Below, in pieces: positions 1 to 8,880 of a stretch of DNA of 64,000 nucleotides; the first letter of the stretch is position 1, and every line of letters starts with the position of its first letter. Below the pieces are notes generated by a model, which did no database searches, was not told where the DNA came from, and saw only the letters and a list, made by a program, of their open reading frames with translations. The translations under genes were made by a program, and so were the position numbers. This DNA is from Hyphomonadaceae bacterium (GTDB lineage: Bacteria > Pseudomonadota > Alphaproteobacteria > Caulobacterales > Aquidulcibacteraceae): contig JAEUMR010000012.1 in NCBI GenBank assembly GCA_016791385.1, forward strand, positions 39,267 through 103,266. The letters run 5' to 3'.

Positions 1-8
1 ACGGGCCG

Positions 9-1238
9 GTGGCGGAGCAGAACCGGATCGAAAGTCTCGACGTCACGCGCGGGCTCGCCGTGCTCGGCATCCTCGCCGTGAACGCGATCTATTTCGCAGC
101 GCCCTGGCAGACCGCGCTCGATCCGACGCTTCCGCCCATCGCCATCACCGGCGCCACGGCCTGGACCTGGGCGCTGATGCACGTGCTGTTCGAGTACAAA
201 TTCATCACCCTGTTCTCGCTCTTGTTCGGCGCCAGCCTCGTCATGGTCGGCGGCGAGCGGGATGACCGCGCGCGCGGCGGCGTGCTGGTGCGGCGCCTGT
301 TATGGCTTTTGCTGTTCGGCCTCATCCACGCACTGGCGATCTGGTTCGGCGACATTCTCGTCGTCTATGCGCTCACCGGGCTCATCGTCATGACGGCGCG
401 ATCCTGGGGTCCACGCGTTCTGATCGTGGCGGGCGTTGCGCTCTATCTGGCCGCGCTCGTGCTGCAGCATATGCTGGCGTTCGTGTGGGACGCGGTTCCG
501 CCTGACCAGGCCGGCGCCATCCGTGCGCAGATCGCGGCTGTTCTCACGCCGCCGCCAGAGGAGCTGGCGCGCGTGCAAGCGGCCTACCAAGGCGGCTTGA
601 TCGCGGCGCTGCAGCAGAACGTCAGCACTTGGCTTGCCTTCATGAGCAATGGCCTTTTGTCGCTGATGGTCCGTACAGCGGGCGTGATGATGATCGGGAT
701 GGCGTTGTTCAAACTCGGCTTTCTGAGCGGCAAGGCGCCGGCTTGGCTGTATGTGGTCGCTGTCGTGCTGGGCATTGCCGCGCTTGGCGTGATTGGCTGG
801 CAGGCGTGGATCAATTACGCCGCGCGGTTCGAGCTGATGCACATGGCCACGGTCGGCTTGCTGCCCAACGCGGCGCTGTCGATCTTCGTCGCCATCGCCT
901 ATGCGAGCGCCTGCATCCTGCTGGTGAAGACGGGCGCGCACTGGCTGACGCGTCCGCTCGCCGCTGTCGGCCGCATGGCCTTCAGCGATTACATCGCACA
1001 ATCGCTGATCATGACGACGCTGTTCTGGAGCGGGCGGGGGTTCGGTCTTTACGGAGAGGTTGACCGCGTTGGCCTGTGGGCCATTGTGCTTGCCCTGTGG
1101 GCGCTGCAACTGATCTGGTCCCCGCTCTGGTTGCGACGATGCCAGATTGGACCGCTTGAATGGGTGTGGCGGCGGTTGAGTTATGCAAAGCCGTTGCCGC
1201 TGAGCAGAAACGAAAACGCAAAAGGGAGGATGACATGA
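9..1238 (+). CDS. DUF418 family multi-pass membrane protein (YeiB-like)
   Basis: The 409-residue product is almost entirely hydrophobic, with about ten membrane segments. It begins with the family signature RIESLDVTRGLAVLGIL, typical of DUF418/YeiB proteins, which are related to acyltransferase-3 and heparan-glucosaminide acetyltransferase-like membrane proteins. The substrate is unknown. The C-terminal part (FSDYIAQSLIMTTLFW onward) carries the core DUF418 region. The start given is a GTG eight bases inside the window, so its ribosome-binding site cannot be judged and a start further upstream is possible. The stop overlaps the next gene's ATG by four bases (ATGA), so the two are probably translationally coupled. 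Confidence 0.85.
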   Translation: MAEQNRIESLDVTRGLAVLGILAVNAIYFAAPWQTALDPTLPPIAITGATAWTWALMHVLFEYKFITLFSLLFGASLVMVGGERDDRARGGVLVRRLLWLLLFGLIHALAIWFGDILVVYALTGLIVMTARSWGPRVLIVAGVALYLAALVLQHMLAFVWDAVPPDQAGAIRAQIAAVLTPPPEELARVQAAYQGGLIAALQQNVSTWLAFMSNGLLSLMVRTAGVMMIGMALFKLGFLSGKAPAWLYVVAVVLGIAALGVIGWQAWINYAARFELMHMATVGLLPNAALSIFVAIAYASACILLVKTGAHWLTRPLAAVGRMAFSDYIAQSLIMTTLFWSGRGFGLYGEVDRVGLWAIVLALWALQLIWSPLWLRRCQIGPLEWVWRRLSYAKPLPLSRNENAKGRMT

Positions 1239-1582
1239 AGAGATTTGCGATGCTGACGGCTGTCGCCGCGATGTTGGCGGCGGGGCCAGTGTTCGCCGAC
1301 ACGATGGACAATGCCTATAGCAACACCATCGTCGTCACCTACGCCAACGGCGCATCGTCGCGTTACCATTTCAACGCCGACAACACCTTCGCCTTGCACA
1401 CGCCGGATGGCCAGCACGTCTCGGGTACGTACGAGGTAACCGGCGATCAGATCTGCCTGACGCCGGCGGGTGGCCAGCGCGCCTGCGCGCCGTTGGCGGC
1501 GGGCAAGAACGTCGGCGACACCTGGACGCAAACCGCGACCGACGGTTCGCAAATCACGGTCGCGCTCGAAGCGGGACGCTAA
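1235..1582 (+). CDS. small secreted protein of unknown function
   Basis: I chose the ATG at 1235 because it forms an ATGA overlap with the upstream DUF418 gene, has an AAAGGGAGGA ribosome-binding site, and gives a clean signal peptide (MKRFAMLTAVAAMLAAGPVFA, cut near residue 21). The mature part is about 94 residues. It is rich in Thr, Gly and Asp and is predicted to be a small periplasmic beta-sandwich, with a cysteine pair (ICLTPAGGQRAC) that could form a disulfide. I do not recognise a named family. Coupling to the membrane protein suggests a shared role, but nothing in the sequence says which. Confidence 0.75.
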   Translation: MKRFAMLTAVAAMLAAGPVFADTMDNAYSNTIVVTYANGASSRYHFNADNTFALHTPDGQHVSGTYEVTGDQICLTPAGGQRACAPLAAGKNVGDTWTQTATDGSQITVALEAGR

Positions 1583-1618
1583 GCCGCGCCTGCGATTGAC
1601 TGAGATCATGGCAGCGGT

Positions 1619-1653
1619 GCGCTCCTTTGGGCCTGTTTGGCGCAAAGGAGCGC
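1619..1653 (+). promoter_or_regulatory. RNA hairpin that sequesters the ribosome-binding site of the AhpD-like gene
   Basis: Arm GCGCTCCTTTG (1619-1629) is perfectly complementary to CAAAGGAGCGC (1643-1653). Inside it, GCC (1631-1633) can pair with GGC (1639-1641) across a single G-G mismatch and close a five-base loop. The 3' arm contains the whole Shine-Dalgarno AAAGGAG (1644-1650), and the stem ends four bases before the ATG at 1658. Translation of the next gene should therefore need the stem to open. The pairing is read directly from the sequence; a regulatory role is inference. Confidence 0.6.
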
Positions 1654-1657
1654 GTCC

Positions 1658-2029
1658 ATGCACAAGAACTGGCCGGAGATGGCTGCCGAGCTCAATCCGC
1701 TGGTGACGGCGTTGCGGCAGGAAAGCCCTGACGTGATGCGCGCCTTCTCGCAGATGGCGCAATCGGCGACCAAGCAGGGCGCACTTGATCCTAAGACCAA
1801 AGAACTGATCGCCTTCGCCATTTCGGTGGCGGTGCGTTGCGACGCGTGCATCGCCTTCCACGCCAAGGCGGCGCAGAAATACGGCGCCACGCGCGAGGAA
1901 GTGTCCGAGGCGCTGGGCATGGCGGTCTATATGGGCGCAGGCCCCAGCGTGATGTACGCCGCCCAGGCGCTCGAAGCCTTCGATCAGTACGCGGCCGCCG
2001 CCGAACCTAATCCCGCAGCAGCTCGTTGA
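1658..2029 (+). CDS. carboxymuconolactone decarboxylase / AhpD-like alkylhydroperoxidase family protein
   Basis: The 123-residue protein contains the CMD-family core, with a CxxC pair followed by His ([13 protein letters not shown]) in the arrangement of AhpD-type peroxidase or thiol-disulfide enzymes. It continues with [20 protein letters not shown], which is typical of the family. I chose the ATG at 1658 because AAAGGAG lies 7 bases upstream; a TTG at 1637 would put the start inside the hairpin. The likely role is peroxide or organic hydroperoxide detoxification, or a similar redox reaction; the substrate cannot be told. The 3' end overlaps the convergent dapD by 23 bases. Confidence 0.85.
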   Translation: MHKNWPEMAAELNPLVTALRQESPDVMRAFSQMAQSATKQGALDPKTKELIAFAISVAVRCDACIAFHAKAAQKYGATREEVSEALGMAVYMGAGPSVMYAAQALEAFDQYAAAAEPNPAAAR

Positions 2030-2852
2030 CGCCTGTCTTCGCGCGGGTTTGCGCATCGACGCGCTTGACGATCACGGCGCAGGCAAGGCTCGGCCCGCCC
2101 TTCGGGTCCGGCAGCGACCCCGGCACCACCACGGCGTAAGACGGCACTTCACCGCGCGTGATTTCGCCGGTGGCGCGGTCGACGATTTTGGTCGACTGGC
2201 TGATGAACGTGCCCATTGCCAGCACTGCACCTTCGCGCACGATCACGCCCTCGGCCACTTCTGAACGCGCGCCGATGAAGCAGCCATCTTCGATGATGGT
2301 GGGATTGGCCTGGATTGGTTCGAGCACGCCGCCGATGCCGGCACCGCCGCTGATATGCACGTTCTTGCCGATTTGCGCGCACGAGCCGACCGTGGCCCAG
2401 GTGTCGACCATCGTGCCTTCATCGACATAGGCGCCGATGTTCACGAACGATGGCATCAGCACGACATTCTTGCCGATGAAGCAGCCGCGGCGCGCCACTG
2501 CGCCCGGCACGGCGCGGAAGCCGGCTTGCTGGAACGCGGCTTCGCCCCAGCCGAGGAATTTCGAGTGCACCTTGTCCCAATAGGGGCCGGGCGATGGATC
2601 GCCATTGCCGCCGGCCATGCCGATCAGCTGGTTCGGGGTGATGCGGAACGAGAGCAGCACCGCTTTCTTCAGCCATTGCTGCGTGATCCAGGCGCCGCTG
2701 GCATCGCGCGCGGCGACACGCGCCTCGCCGCTATCCAGCAGATCGAGCGCCGCTTCGATCGCCTCGACATCGGCGCCTTTGCTGGCGGGGGAAAGCTCCG
2801 CGCGCCGCTCCCAGGCGGCTTCGATCTGCGCGGCGAGTTGTTCGTGTGCCAT
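2007..2852 (-). CDS. dapD: 2,3,4,5-tetrahydropyridine-2,6-dicarboxylate N-succinyltransferase
   Basis: DapD transfers succinyl from succinyl-CoA to tetrahydrodipicolinate in the succinylase branch of lysine and diaminopimelate synthesis. The 281-residue length is normal. The C-terminal two thirds is a left-handed beta-helix of hexapeptide repeats: the [35 protein letters not shown] stretch begins it, followed by [14 protein letters not shown] and the cofactor-binding turns. It is the last gene of the minus-strand housekeeping run that begins with rpmH and lies 38 bases after the HAD nucleotidase gene. The 3' end overlaps the convergent AhpD-like gene. Confidence 0.97.
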   Translation of the reverse strand: MAHEQLAAQIEAAWERRAELSPASKGADVEAIEAALDLLDSGEARVAARDASGAWITQQWLKKAVLLSFRITPNQLIGMAGGNGDPSPGPYWDKVHSKFLGWGEAAFQQAGFRAVPGAVARRGCFIGKNVVLMPSFVNIGAYVDEGTMVDTWATVGSCAQIGKNVHISGGAGIGGVLEPIQANPTIIEDGCFIGARSEVAEGVIVREGAVLAMGTFISQSTKIVDRATGEITRGEVPSYAVVVPGSLPDPKGGPSLACAVIVKRVDAQTRAKTGVNELLRD

Positions 2853-2890
2853 GAGCGACGGTTAGCGGCATTTCCTGCAAAAGCAAACGC

Positions 2891-3538
2891 CTAGCGGGGC
2901 GTTAGCTGGCGTAGGAGATCGATTGCCGAATGGGCGTAATGATCCACGTAAGCCGGCCACGGTTCGGGATGGACGCCGCCGACGAGGGCGGTTTCGAAGC
3001 CGAGGTCGTGCGCGGGCTCGAGGTTGCGCAGCGTGTCTTCGATCAGCAGTGCGCGACGCGGATTGATGGCTAGCTTGTCGATCAGGCGCTCATAGCAGGC
3101 GGGTTGCGGTTTGGGCGTCAGCGCCGCCGCTTCGATGTCGAATACGGCATGGAAGAGATCGTCGAGCTTGAGGCTCTTCAGCACCCGCTCTGCGTGTCCG
3201 CCGCCGCCATTGGTGAAGATCACGCGCTGACCTGGCAACGCCGCGATCAACGCGCGCAAATCGGCGTCGGGCGTCAGGACACTGTGATCGGCTTGGTGCA
3301 CATCGTGCAGGAAGTCGTGTGCGTCGACGCCATGATGGCGTGCAAGGCCCACAACCGTGGCGCCGTACTGGTAGAAATAGCGCTCCCGCACTTCGAGCGC
3401 AGCCGCCACATCGAGCGCCAGCTTGCGCGCGATATAGTCGGTCATGCGCCCGCCGATCTCGTCATAGAGATCGCTGGCGGGATAGAGCGTGTTGTCGAGG
3501 TCGAACACCCAATGCCGGATGGCGCCGTCGGCGATCAT
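2891..3538 (-). CDS. HAD-family pyrimidine 5'-nucleotidase
   Basis: This 215-residue HAD hydrolase has motif I FDLDNTLY near residue 12, motif II at VIFTNGGGGHAERVL, a lysine in LTPKPQPACYERL, and motif IV EDTLRNL. This pattern and length match the SDT1/pyrimidine 5'-nucleotidase subgroup, which dephosphorylates pyrimidine nucleoside monophosphates in the cytoplasm. Its ATG overlaps the stop of the DUF1036 gene (ATGA at 3535-3538), so the two are coupled. The subgroup name is from family resemblance; the exact substrate is not certain. Confidence 0.88.
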   Translation of the reverse strand: MIADGAIRHWVFDLDNTLYPASDLYDEIGGRMTDYIARKLALDVAAALEVRERYFYQYGATVVGLARHHGVDAHDFLHDVHQADHSVLTPDADLRALIAALPGQRVIFTNGGGGHAERVLKSLKLDDLFHAVFDIEAAALTPKPQPACYERLIDKLAINPRRALLIEDTLRNLEPAHDLGFETALVGGVHPEPWPAYVDHYAHSAIDLLRQLTPR

Positions 3539-4713
3539 TGCGGCGACGTGCGGTCCTGCGTCGGCGCTGCCTCAGCCGGCGCGCTTGGCGGCGGCAGGCC
3601 CCGGCGCGGACCTTCCACCGGCGCGGGCGCGTCGCCTTCGTTCGGTGTGTCGAGGCGGCGCGGCGGCACCCCGACTTCAAGGAAGTCGCGATCCTCGAAT
3701 TCGACCACGAGGCCCGGCCGGTTCGGCACGCGGATGGGTGAGAACAGCGTGGTGCGGTAGAAGCGCTCGTCGCAGCGCGTGCGGCCGAGAATGGCGAAGC
3801 GGGCGGGGCTGGTGCAGAACGGCTCGCCGCTGGCGAGCAGGCGTTCGCCTTCCGGCGTCTCCATCGCCGCATAGACGTAATAGCGCTCCTGGATCAGCAC
3901 TTCGTCGATCGTGCGCACGCATGCGTTGGGCGCGAGCGGCCACCAGCCGCGGCTCTCCCAGCCTTCACCGCGGCGGCGCGCGATCGCTGTCCAAAGCCGG
4001 GCGCGCGTGCGGTTGCAGAGCGTCAGGCCGACCTGACCCGCGCGGCGGCGCGCAGCCACTTCGAGCGCGTCGATCAGCTGGCTCTCGGTTGCGTTCGCGG
4101 CCAGATGCGCGGTGGCGCGAAATTGGGCGATGGCCTGGGCGATGCGGCGCGGATCGGCGCCGCGGCGGCCTTCGGTCAAATCATAGCCGGCGTCCATCAG
4201 CAGACGCTGCAGCCCGGCCTGACGCGCGCGCGCCGCCGTGTATTGCGTCGCTTCGGCGAACGAGGTGCGCCAGCTGTCGCGCTTGTTGATTTGCACGCGG
4301 CGGAAGCGGCGCTCTTCGAGCCCCTGCGGCTCGCATTGCGGCGGGTTCTCGATCTGGAAGGAATCGGACGGGTCGACGCAGAGCGGGGCGTCGCCGCCCC
4401 ATTGCCGGCGCCCGCCCCGGTGAGCGGAGGAGGTGCGCGCGTAGAGATAGTGCGTGCCGCGCGCCAGCGGCGCATTGACGGCGACGCGGCATTCGCCCGG
4501 CCGCAGCCGTGTCCAGCCCTGCACCACGATCGAGCGCCCGTCTGGGCGGCCGGTAGCAGCCTCCAGCACGAAGCTCGTCTCGTTGCACACTTGCCAGCCA
4601 TTGCGGTTCTGCTGCGCGTGTGCGCCGCCGGCGAACACGAACAGCGCCGCGAACGCGGCGCAGAACAGGAGGCCCGCGAGGCCGAGCCTAATTGATGAGC
4701 GTGCCGGCGCCAT
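3535..4713 (-). CDS. secreted protein with two DUF1036 domains flanking a peptidoglycan-binding-like segment
   Basis: I start at 4713 ([11 protein letters not shown]), which gives a signal peptide ending at AHA near residue 33; a longer reading would run deep into argB. The 392-residue protein has two DUF1036 domains, at about residues 38-150 ([16 protein letters not shown]) and 226-345 ([18 protein letters not shown]), each cysteine-rich. The linker at about 165-222 ([20 protein letters not shown]) resembles a PG_binding_1 repeat. A Pro/Ala-rich tail follows. The function is unknown; the architecture suggests an envelope protein. It overlaps argB by 26 bases. Confidence 0.8.
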   Translation of the reverse strand: MAPARSSIRLGLAGLLFCAAFAALFVFAGGAHAQQNRNGWQVCNETSFVLEAATGRPDGRSIVVQGWTRLRPGECRVAVNAPLARGTHYLYARTSSAHRGGRRQWGGDAPLCVDPSDSFQIENPPQCEPQGLEERRFRRVQINKRDSWRTSFAEATQYTAARARQAGLQRLLMDAGYDLTEGRRGADPRRIAQAIAQFRATAHLAANATESQLIDALEVAARRRAGQVGLTLCNRTRARLWTAIARRRGEGWESRGWWPLAPNACVRTIDEVLIQERYYVYAAMETPEGERLLASGEPFCTSPARFAILGRTRCDERFYRTTLFSPIRVPNRPGLVVEFEDRDFLEVGVPPRRLDTPNEGDAPAPVEGPRRGLPPPSAPAEAAPTQDRTSPQ

Positions 4714-5620
4714 GCTGCGTGAACAATTCCATGAGCAGAACGTGTGGCGTGCGGCCATCGAGAATGACAGCGGCTTCCACACCATCTTCCACTGCATTGA
4801 TGCAGGTTTCGAGTTTGGGGATCATGCCGCCGGTGGCGATTCCTGTCTCGATCGCCTTGCGCGCTTCGCTGGCGGTCATTTGCAGGATCAGTTCGCCTTT
4901 GCTGTCGAGCACGCCGGGGACGTCGGACAGGAGCAGGAAGCGCTTGGCGCCGAGCGCGCGCGCGATCGCGCCCGCGGCGGTGTCGGCGTTGATGTTGTAG
5001 GTGGCGCCATCTTCAGCCACGCCGATCGGCGCGATGACGGGGATATAATCCTCCGGCGCATTGATCAGCGCCTGGATCAACGTGGGATCGACGTCACTGG
5101 GCTCACCGACATAGCCAAGATCGACCACTTGCTCGATCATGCTGCTCGGATCCTTGCGCGTGCGCACGGCCTTCTCGCAGGTGATCAGCTTGGCGTCCTT
5201 GCCCGACAGGCCAACACCGCGCACGTCCGCCTCGCGGCCCGCCGCAGTGATCAGATGCGCCAGCTCTTTGTTGACGCTGCCTGACAGCACCATCTCCGCC
5301 ACTTCCATGGTCTGCGCATCGGTGACGCGCAGGCCGTCCACGAACTGCGACTTCACGCCGGCCCGGTCGAGCATGCGGCTAATCTGCGGGCCGCCCCCGT
5401 GCACGACGACGGGATGGATGCCCACCAGCTTCAGAAGAACGACGTCTGCGGCGAATTTGCGGGCGGTTTCGGTGTCGCCCATGGCGTGACCGCCATATTT
5501 CACCACCACGATCTCGCGGTCGTAGATTTGGATGTAGGGCAGCGCCTCGGCGAGGGTCTTGGCCTGCGCCAAGCCGGCCTCGAGCGCCGCTGCGCGATCA
5601 TTCAGGGGAAGCTTGCTCAC
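4688..5620 (-). CDS. argB: acetylglutamate kinase
   Basis: ArgB phosphorylates N-acetylglutamate, the second step of arginine synthesis. The 310-residue protein has the amino-acid kinase fold: the phosphate-binding [28 protein letters not shown], the [31 protein letters not shown] segment, and [26 protein letters not shown]. The start codon is GTG at 5620 with only a weak ribosome-binding site. It lies 27 bases after engB, the usual order in this class. Confidence 0.97.
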   Translation of the reverse strand: MSKLPLNDRAAALEAGLAQAKTLAEALPYIQIYDREIVVVKYGGHAMGDTETARKFAADVVLLKLVGIHPVVVHGGGPQISRMLDRAGVKSQFVDGLRVTDAQTMEVAEMVLSGSVNKELAHLITAAGREADVRGVGLSGKDAKLITCEKAVRTRKDPSSMIEQVVDLGYVGEPSDVDPTLIQALINAPEDYIPVIAPIGVAEDGATYNINADTAAGAIARALGAKRFLLLSDVPGVLDSKGELILQMTASEARKAIETGIATGGMIPKLETCINAVEDGVEAAVILDGRTPHVLLMELFTQHGAGTLIN

Positions 5621-5647
5621 GATGGCGGTCCTAAGCGGTTCGCCCGC

Positions 5648-6280
5648 CTACGCCAAGGCCGCGATTTCAGCGCGCAGCGCTTCGATCCCGGCGCCGGTTT
5701 CGGAGGAGGTGGCGATAATCTCCGGAAAAGCCGCCGGGCGCTTTGCGATCAGCGCGGCGGTTTGCCCTGTCAGCGCGGCAAGTTCGGTCGGCTTGACCTT
5801 GTCGGACTTGGTGAAAACCAGCTGATACGTCACCGCCGCCTTGTCGAGTTCGTCCATGACCTCTTTGTCATGCTCTTTCAGGCCGTGGCGTGAATCGATC
5901 AGCAGAAACACGCGCATCAGGTTCGGGCGCCCGCGCAGGAAATCCCGGGTCAGCGCCGTCCAGCGTTTGATGTCGCCTTTGCCGGCCTTGGCGAAGCCAT
6001 AGCCAGGCAGATCGACCAGACGCAGTCTGTCGCCGACCCGGAAGTAGTTCAGCTCACGCGTGCGGCCCGGCTCCGTCGAGGCGCGCGCCAAGCCCTTGCG
6101 GCCGGTGATGGCGTTGACAAGGCTCGACTTGCCGACATTGGAGCGGCCCGCGAACGCGACTTCCGGCAGCTCCGTTCCCGGCAGCTGACGCATATCCGCG
6201 ACGCCAAGCTCGAACGTCACCGGCCCGGCAAACAGAAGCCGGCCTGCTTCGATGCGCTCGGCTTCTTGCTCAGGCGTCAT
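5648..6280 (-). CDS. engB: ribosome-biogenesis GTPase EngB/YihA
   Basis: EngB is an essential TRAFAC GTPase for late 50S ribosomal subunit assembly. The 210-residue protein has G1 GRSNVGKSSLVNAITG, a Thr in the switch I region (ASTEPGRTRELN), G3 DLPGYG, G4 TKSDK and G5 TSSETGAG. I start at the ATG at 6280 because it forms an ATGA overlap with the yidC stop (6277-6280); a 13-residue upstream extension would lie within yidC. Confidence 0.97.
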   Translation of the reverse strand: MTPEQEAERIEAGRLLFAGPVTFELGVADMRQLPGTELPEVAFAGRSNVGKSSLVNAITGRKGLARASTEPGRTRELNYFRVGDRLRLVDLPGYGFAKAGKGDIKRWTALTRDFLRGRPNLMRVFLLIDSRHGLKEHDKEVMDELDKAAVTYQLVFTKSDKVKPTELAALTGQTAALIAKRPAAFPEIIATSSETGAGIEALRAEIAALA

Positions 6281-8166
6281 TCCGCTGGCGCGGCGCCGCG
6301 CGCGAACCGGGCAATCCACTTGTCGAACTGGGTCTCAACACCCTGGCGGCGCATGATCACATATTGCTGCAGGATCGAGAGCGTGTTCGACCAGGTCCAG
6401 TAGATCACCAAGCCCGCCGGGAAGGCGGCGAACATGAAGGTGAAGACGATCGGCAGGAAGCCCATCACCTGCGCCTGGGCCGGATCGGTTGGCGGCGGCG
6501 ACAGCTTCTGCAGCGCCCACATCGACGCCCCGTACAGGATCGGCCACACGCCGATCATCAGCATCGGCCCAACCCAGGGCAGCGACGAGGGATCGAACGG
6601 CAGCAGACCGAACAGATTGAAGATCGAAGTTGGGTCGCGCGCCGACAGATCGTGCACCCAGCCCACGAACGGCGCATGGCGCATTTCGATGGTGACGTTC
6701 AGCGTCTTGTAGAGCGCGAAGAACACCGGGATCTGCAACAGGATCGGCACGCAGCCCGAGACCGGATTCACCTTCTCGGTCTGATACAGCTTCAGCATTT
6801 CCTGCTGCTGACGCTGCTTGTCGGCGGCGTAGCGGTCCTGGAGTTCCTTCATCTTCGGCTGCAGCGCGCGCATCTTCGCCATCGCCTTGAACGATTGGTA
6901 GACGAGCGGGAACAGCAGGGCCTTGATGACGACGGTCGACGCCAGAATGGCGAGGCCGAAATTGAAGGCGATGCCCAGGCTTGCAAGCCACTGGCCGAGC
7001 GGATGCAGCAGCCAGATGAAGAACGGGCGCGTCAGGAACCAGAAATTGCCCCAGTCGATGGCGTCGTCGAAGCGCGGGATGTTGAGATCGCGCTGGTAGT
7101 CGCGCAGCAATTCGTAGCGCTTGGCCCCGGCGAACAGACGCTGCGTGTAGGTGACCGAACCGCCTGCCGGCACGGTGCGCCATTCGCCGCGATAGGCGGC
7201 GCGATAATCGTTCGAGCCGCCTTGCTCTGAACGCGAGTCGAAATAGGCCGAGAGCCGCTCATTGCCGCTGGGAACGATGGCCGTCAGCCAATAGTGATCG
7301 GTGATGCCGAGCCAGCCGCCATCGCCCTGCATCGATTGCAGGCGCTCTTCTTCGCTGGCCTTGCCTTGCTGCACGTCGCGCACGTGCTTGTCGGCGTCGC
7401 GGTAGGTGACTTGGCGCAGATTGTTGCCGATCGCCGCGATCAGGCCCTGATGCACGATCTGGATGAAGTGATAATCCTCCGGCGTGCCTTGCCGGCGCAC
7501 CGTGCCGAACGGGCGCGCGGAGACAGCCGCGGCGCCCGGATTGCGCACCACGTCGTTGATCGTGAACATGTAATGGTCGTCAATCGAGATGGTGCGCTCG
7601 ACGATCAGGCCCTGCTCGGTGCGCAGCGTCAGCGTCACCGGCGTTTGCGGCGTCAGCCGCGCATTGCCTGCAACGCTCCACTGGCTGCGCGAGTCGGCAA
7701 GCGTTCCGACATTGTCGCCATCGCCGCGCATCTCCCAGCCGAAGAAGGCGTCGTGCCCATAGCGGCCCGCCATAGGCGACAGCAGTGTCACTTCGGGGCT
7801 CTGTGGATCGATGGTGCGGTGATAGTCGCGCAGGTTGAGGTCGTCGATGCGCGCGCCCTCGAGCGTGATCGAGCCATCGACGGCGGGGGTATCGATGACG
7901 ATGCGTTGCGCGGCGGTGGCGCTGAGCACCTCTTCGCGCGCGGCTGGCGCCGCCGCCGCCGCGGCCGGCGTCTCGCTGGCGCGGCCCGTGGAAGCTTGCT
8001 GCTGCGGCTGCACTTGCTCTTCGGCGTGCGCGCGCTCGGCCGCGAGCCGTTGGCGCTGCGGCGCGTTGTAGAAATATTCGAAGCCGAGAAGGATCAGCAC
8101 CGACAGGATGACGGCGATCACGACATTGCGCGTCTCGCCAGGGCCGGGGCCGCCGGTACTTTGCAT
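6277..8166 (-). CDS. yidC: membrane protein insertase YidC
   Basis: YidC inserts and folds inner-membrane proteins, alone or with SecYEG. The 629-residue form is the Gram-negative type. It has an N-terminal membrane anchor (NVVIAVILSVLILLGFEYFY), a Gln/Ala-rich linker, a large periplasmic P1 domain to about residue 370, then the conserved five-helix core starting around LLHPLGQWLASLGIAFNFG. The core includes the cytoplasmic hairpin LQPKMKELQDRYAADKQR and NPVSGCVPILLQIPVFFALYKTL. It lies five bases after rnpA; the yidD gene often found between them is absent here. Confidence 0.98.
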   Translation of the reverse strand: MQSTGGPGPGETRNVVIAVILSVLILLGFEYFYNAPQRQRLAAERAHAEEQVQPQQQASTGRASETPAAAAAAPAAREEVLSATAAQRIVIDTPAVDGSITLEGARIDDLNLRDYHRTIDPQSPEVTLLSPMAGRYGHDAFFGWEMRGDGDNVGTLADSRSQWSVAGNARLTPQTPVTLTLRTEQGLIVERTISIDDHYMFTINDVVRNPGAAAVSARPFGTVRRQGTPEDYHFIQIVHQGLIAAIGNNLRQVTYRDADKHVRDVQQGKASEEERLQSMQGDGGWLGITDHYWLTAIVPSGNERLSAYFDSRSEQGGSNDYRAAYRGEWRTVPAGGSVTYTQRLFAGAKRYELLRDYQRDLNIPRFDDAIDWGNFWFLTRPFFIWLLHPLGQWLASLGIAFNFGLAILASTVVIKALLFPLVYQSFKAMAKMRALQPKMKELQDRYAADKQRQQQEMLKLYQTEKVNPVSGCVPILLQIPVFFALYKTLNVTIEMRHAPFVGWVHDLSARDPTSIFNLFGLLPFDPSSLPWVGPMLMIGVWPILYGASMWALQKLSPPPTDPAQAQVMGFLPIVFTFMFAAFPAGLVIYWTWSNTLSILQQYVIMRRQGVETQFDKWIARFARGAAPAE

Positions 8167-8171
8167 CGGGT

Positions 8172-8585
8172 TCAGTCGCTTTCGGTAGCGGGGGCGCGTG
8201 GTGGCGCGGCGCGGCCGCGGGCGCCGCTCCCGCGAGGGTTTTCCAAATCGGCGCGGAGCCTTATCAGCGCGTTTCCGAGATCGTCAAGCAAGGCGTCCCA
8301 GGGCGCTTCGGCGGTGCTTGCCCGGGCCACCAGCACGTAGTCCACCCCCGGCAGGCCATGCAGGGGCAGGAGTTGGCGGGCGGCCTCGCGGAGCCGCCTG
8401 CGGGCCCGGTTCCGGACCACGGCTGAGCCGACTTTCTTGCTGGCGGTGAGCCCCAGCCCGACCGGCCCGGCGGCCTCCCGGCGGCGGGCCTCGACCAGGA
8501 CGGCCGGACGCACCGCGCGTGCGCCGTGGCGGACGCGAAGGAACTCCGCCCGCTTCTTGAGACGTTGGATGGTGGTGGTGGTCAT
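8172..8585 (-). CDS. rnpA: ribonuclease P protein component
   Basis: RnpA is the protein subunit that helps the RNase P RNA cut tRNA 5' leaders. The 137-residue product starts at the ATG at 8585 (MTTTTIQRLKKRAEFLRVR). It carries the central signature KKVGSAVVRNRARRRLREAAR, the RNR motif that binds RNase P RNA. A reading frame open further upstream would run over rpmH and is rejected. The position between rpmH and yidC is the classic arrangement. The C-terminal tail is Arg/Ala/Pro-rich. Confidence 0.95.
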   Translation of the reverse strand: MTTTTIQRLKKRAEFLRVRHGARAVRPAVLVEARRREAAGPVGLGLTASKKVGSAVVRNRARRRLREAARQLLPLHGLPGVDYVLVARASTAEAPWDALLDDLGNALIRLRADLENPRGSGARGRAAPPRAPATESD

Positions 8586-8616
8586 GGGCGGCGCGCCTGA
8601 CGACGGCCGCTGGGCT

Positions 8617-8757
8617 TTAGGCCGAAAGCCGCTTGCGGCCCTTGGCGCGGCGGCGCGAGAGCACCTTCTGGCCGCCCTTGGTGGCCATACGGGCGCGGAA
8701 ACCATGGCGGCGCTTCCGCACGAGCCGGCTCGGCTGGTAGGTCCGCTTGGTGCTCAC
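8617..8757 (-). CDS. rpmH: 50S ribosomal protein L34
   Basis: This 46-codon gene is read directly from the minus strand. It starts with GTG at 8757 as [17 protein letters not shown], continues [20 protein letters not shown], and ends AKGRKRLSA. This is an unmistakable L34, with the very basic composition and conserved HGFRARM core. Most L34 proteins are 44 residues and begin at the MKRT position; here the GTG adds two residues because the Lys codon of that position is not a start. It lies 31 bases before rnpA, in the normal order. Confidence 0.97.
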   Translation of the reverse strand: MSTKRTYQPSRLVRKRRHGFRARMATKGGQKVLSRRRAKGRKRLSA

Positions 8758-8799
8758 GACGTGCCTCTATCTGGATGGGGGCCGGAAAATAAGGCGCGG

Positions 8800-8828
8800 G
8801 GCTTACCCCAGGCGCCCGGGACCGTCAA
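8800..8828 (-). promoter_or_regulatory. possible sigma-70-type promoter for rpmH-rnpA-yidC
   Basis: On the minus strand a good -35 element, TTGACG (8823-8828), is followed after 17 bases by TAAGCC (8800-8805), a weak -10. The site lies 43 bases upstream of the rpmH GTG in the 123-bp gap divergent from the histidine kinase gene. The -35 and the spacing support the call; the poor -10 keeps it tentative. Confidence 0.35.
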
Positions 8829-8880
8829 GCCGCAGCAGGCGGGCGACCCGGGGCCCGGACTGCGCTACTCAGGGCGTTGA

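Noticed and set aside
300-1109. 270-codon frame antisense to the DUF418 gene
   Set aside because: Composition is Arg/Gln/His-rich, as expected for the complement of a GC-rich gene, and no motif is visible.
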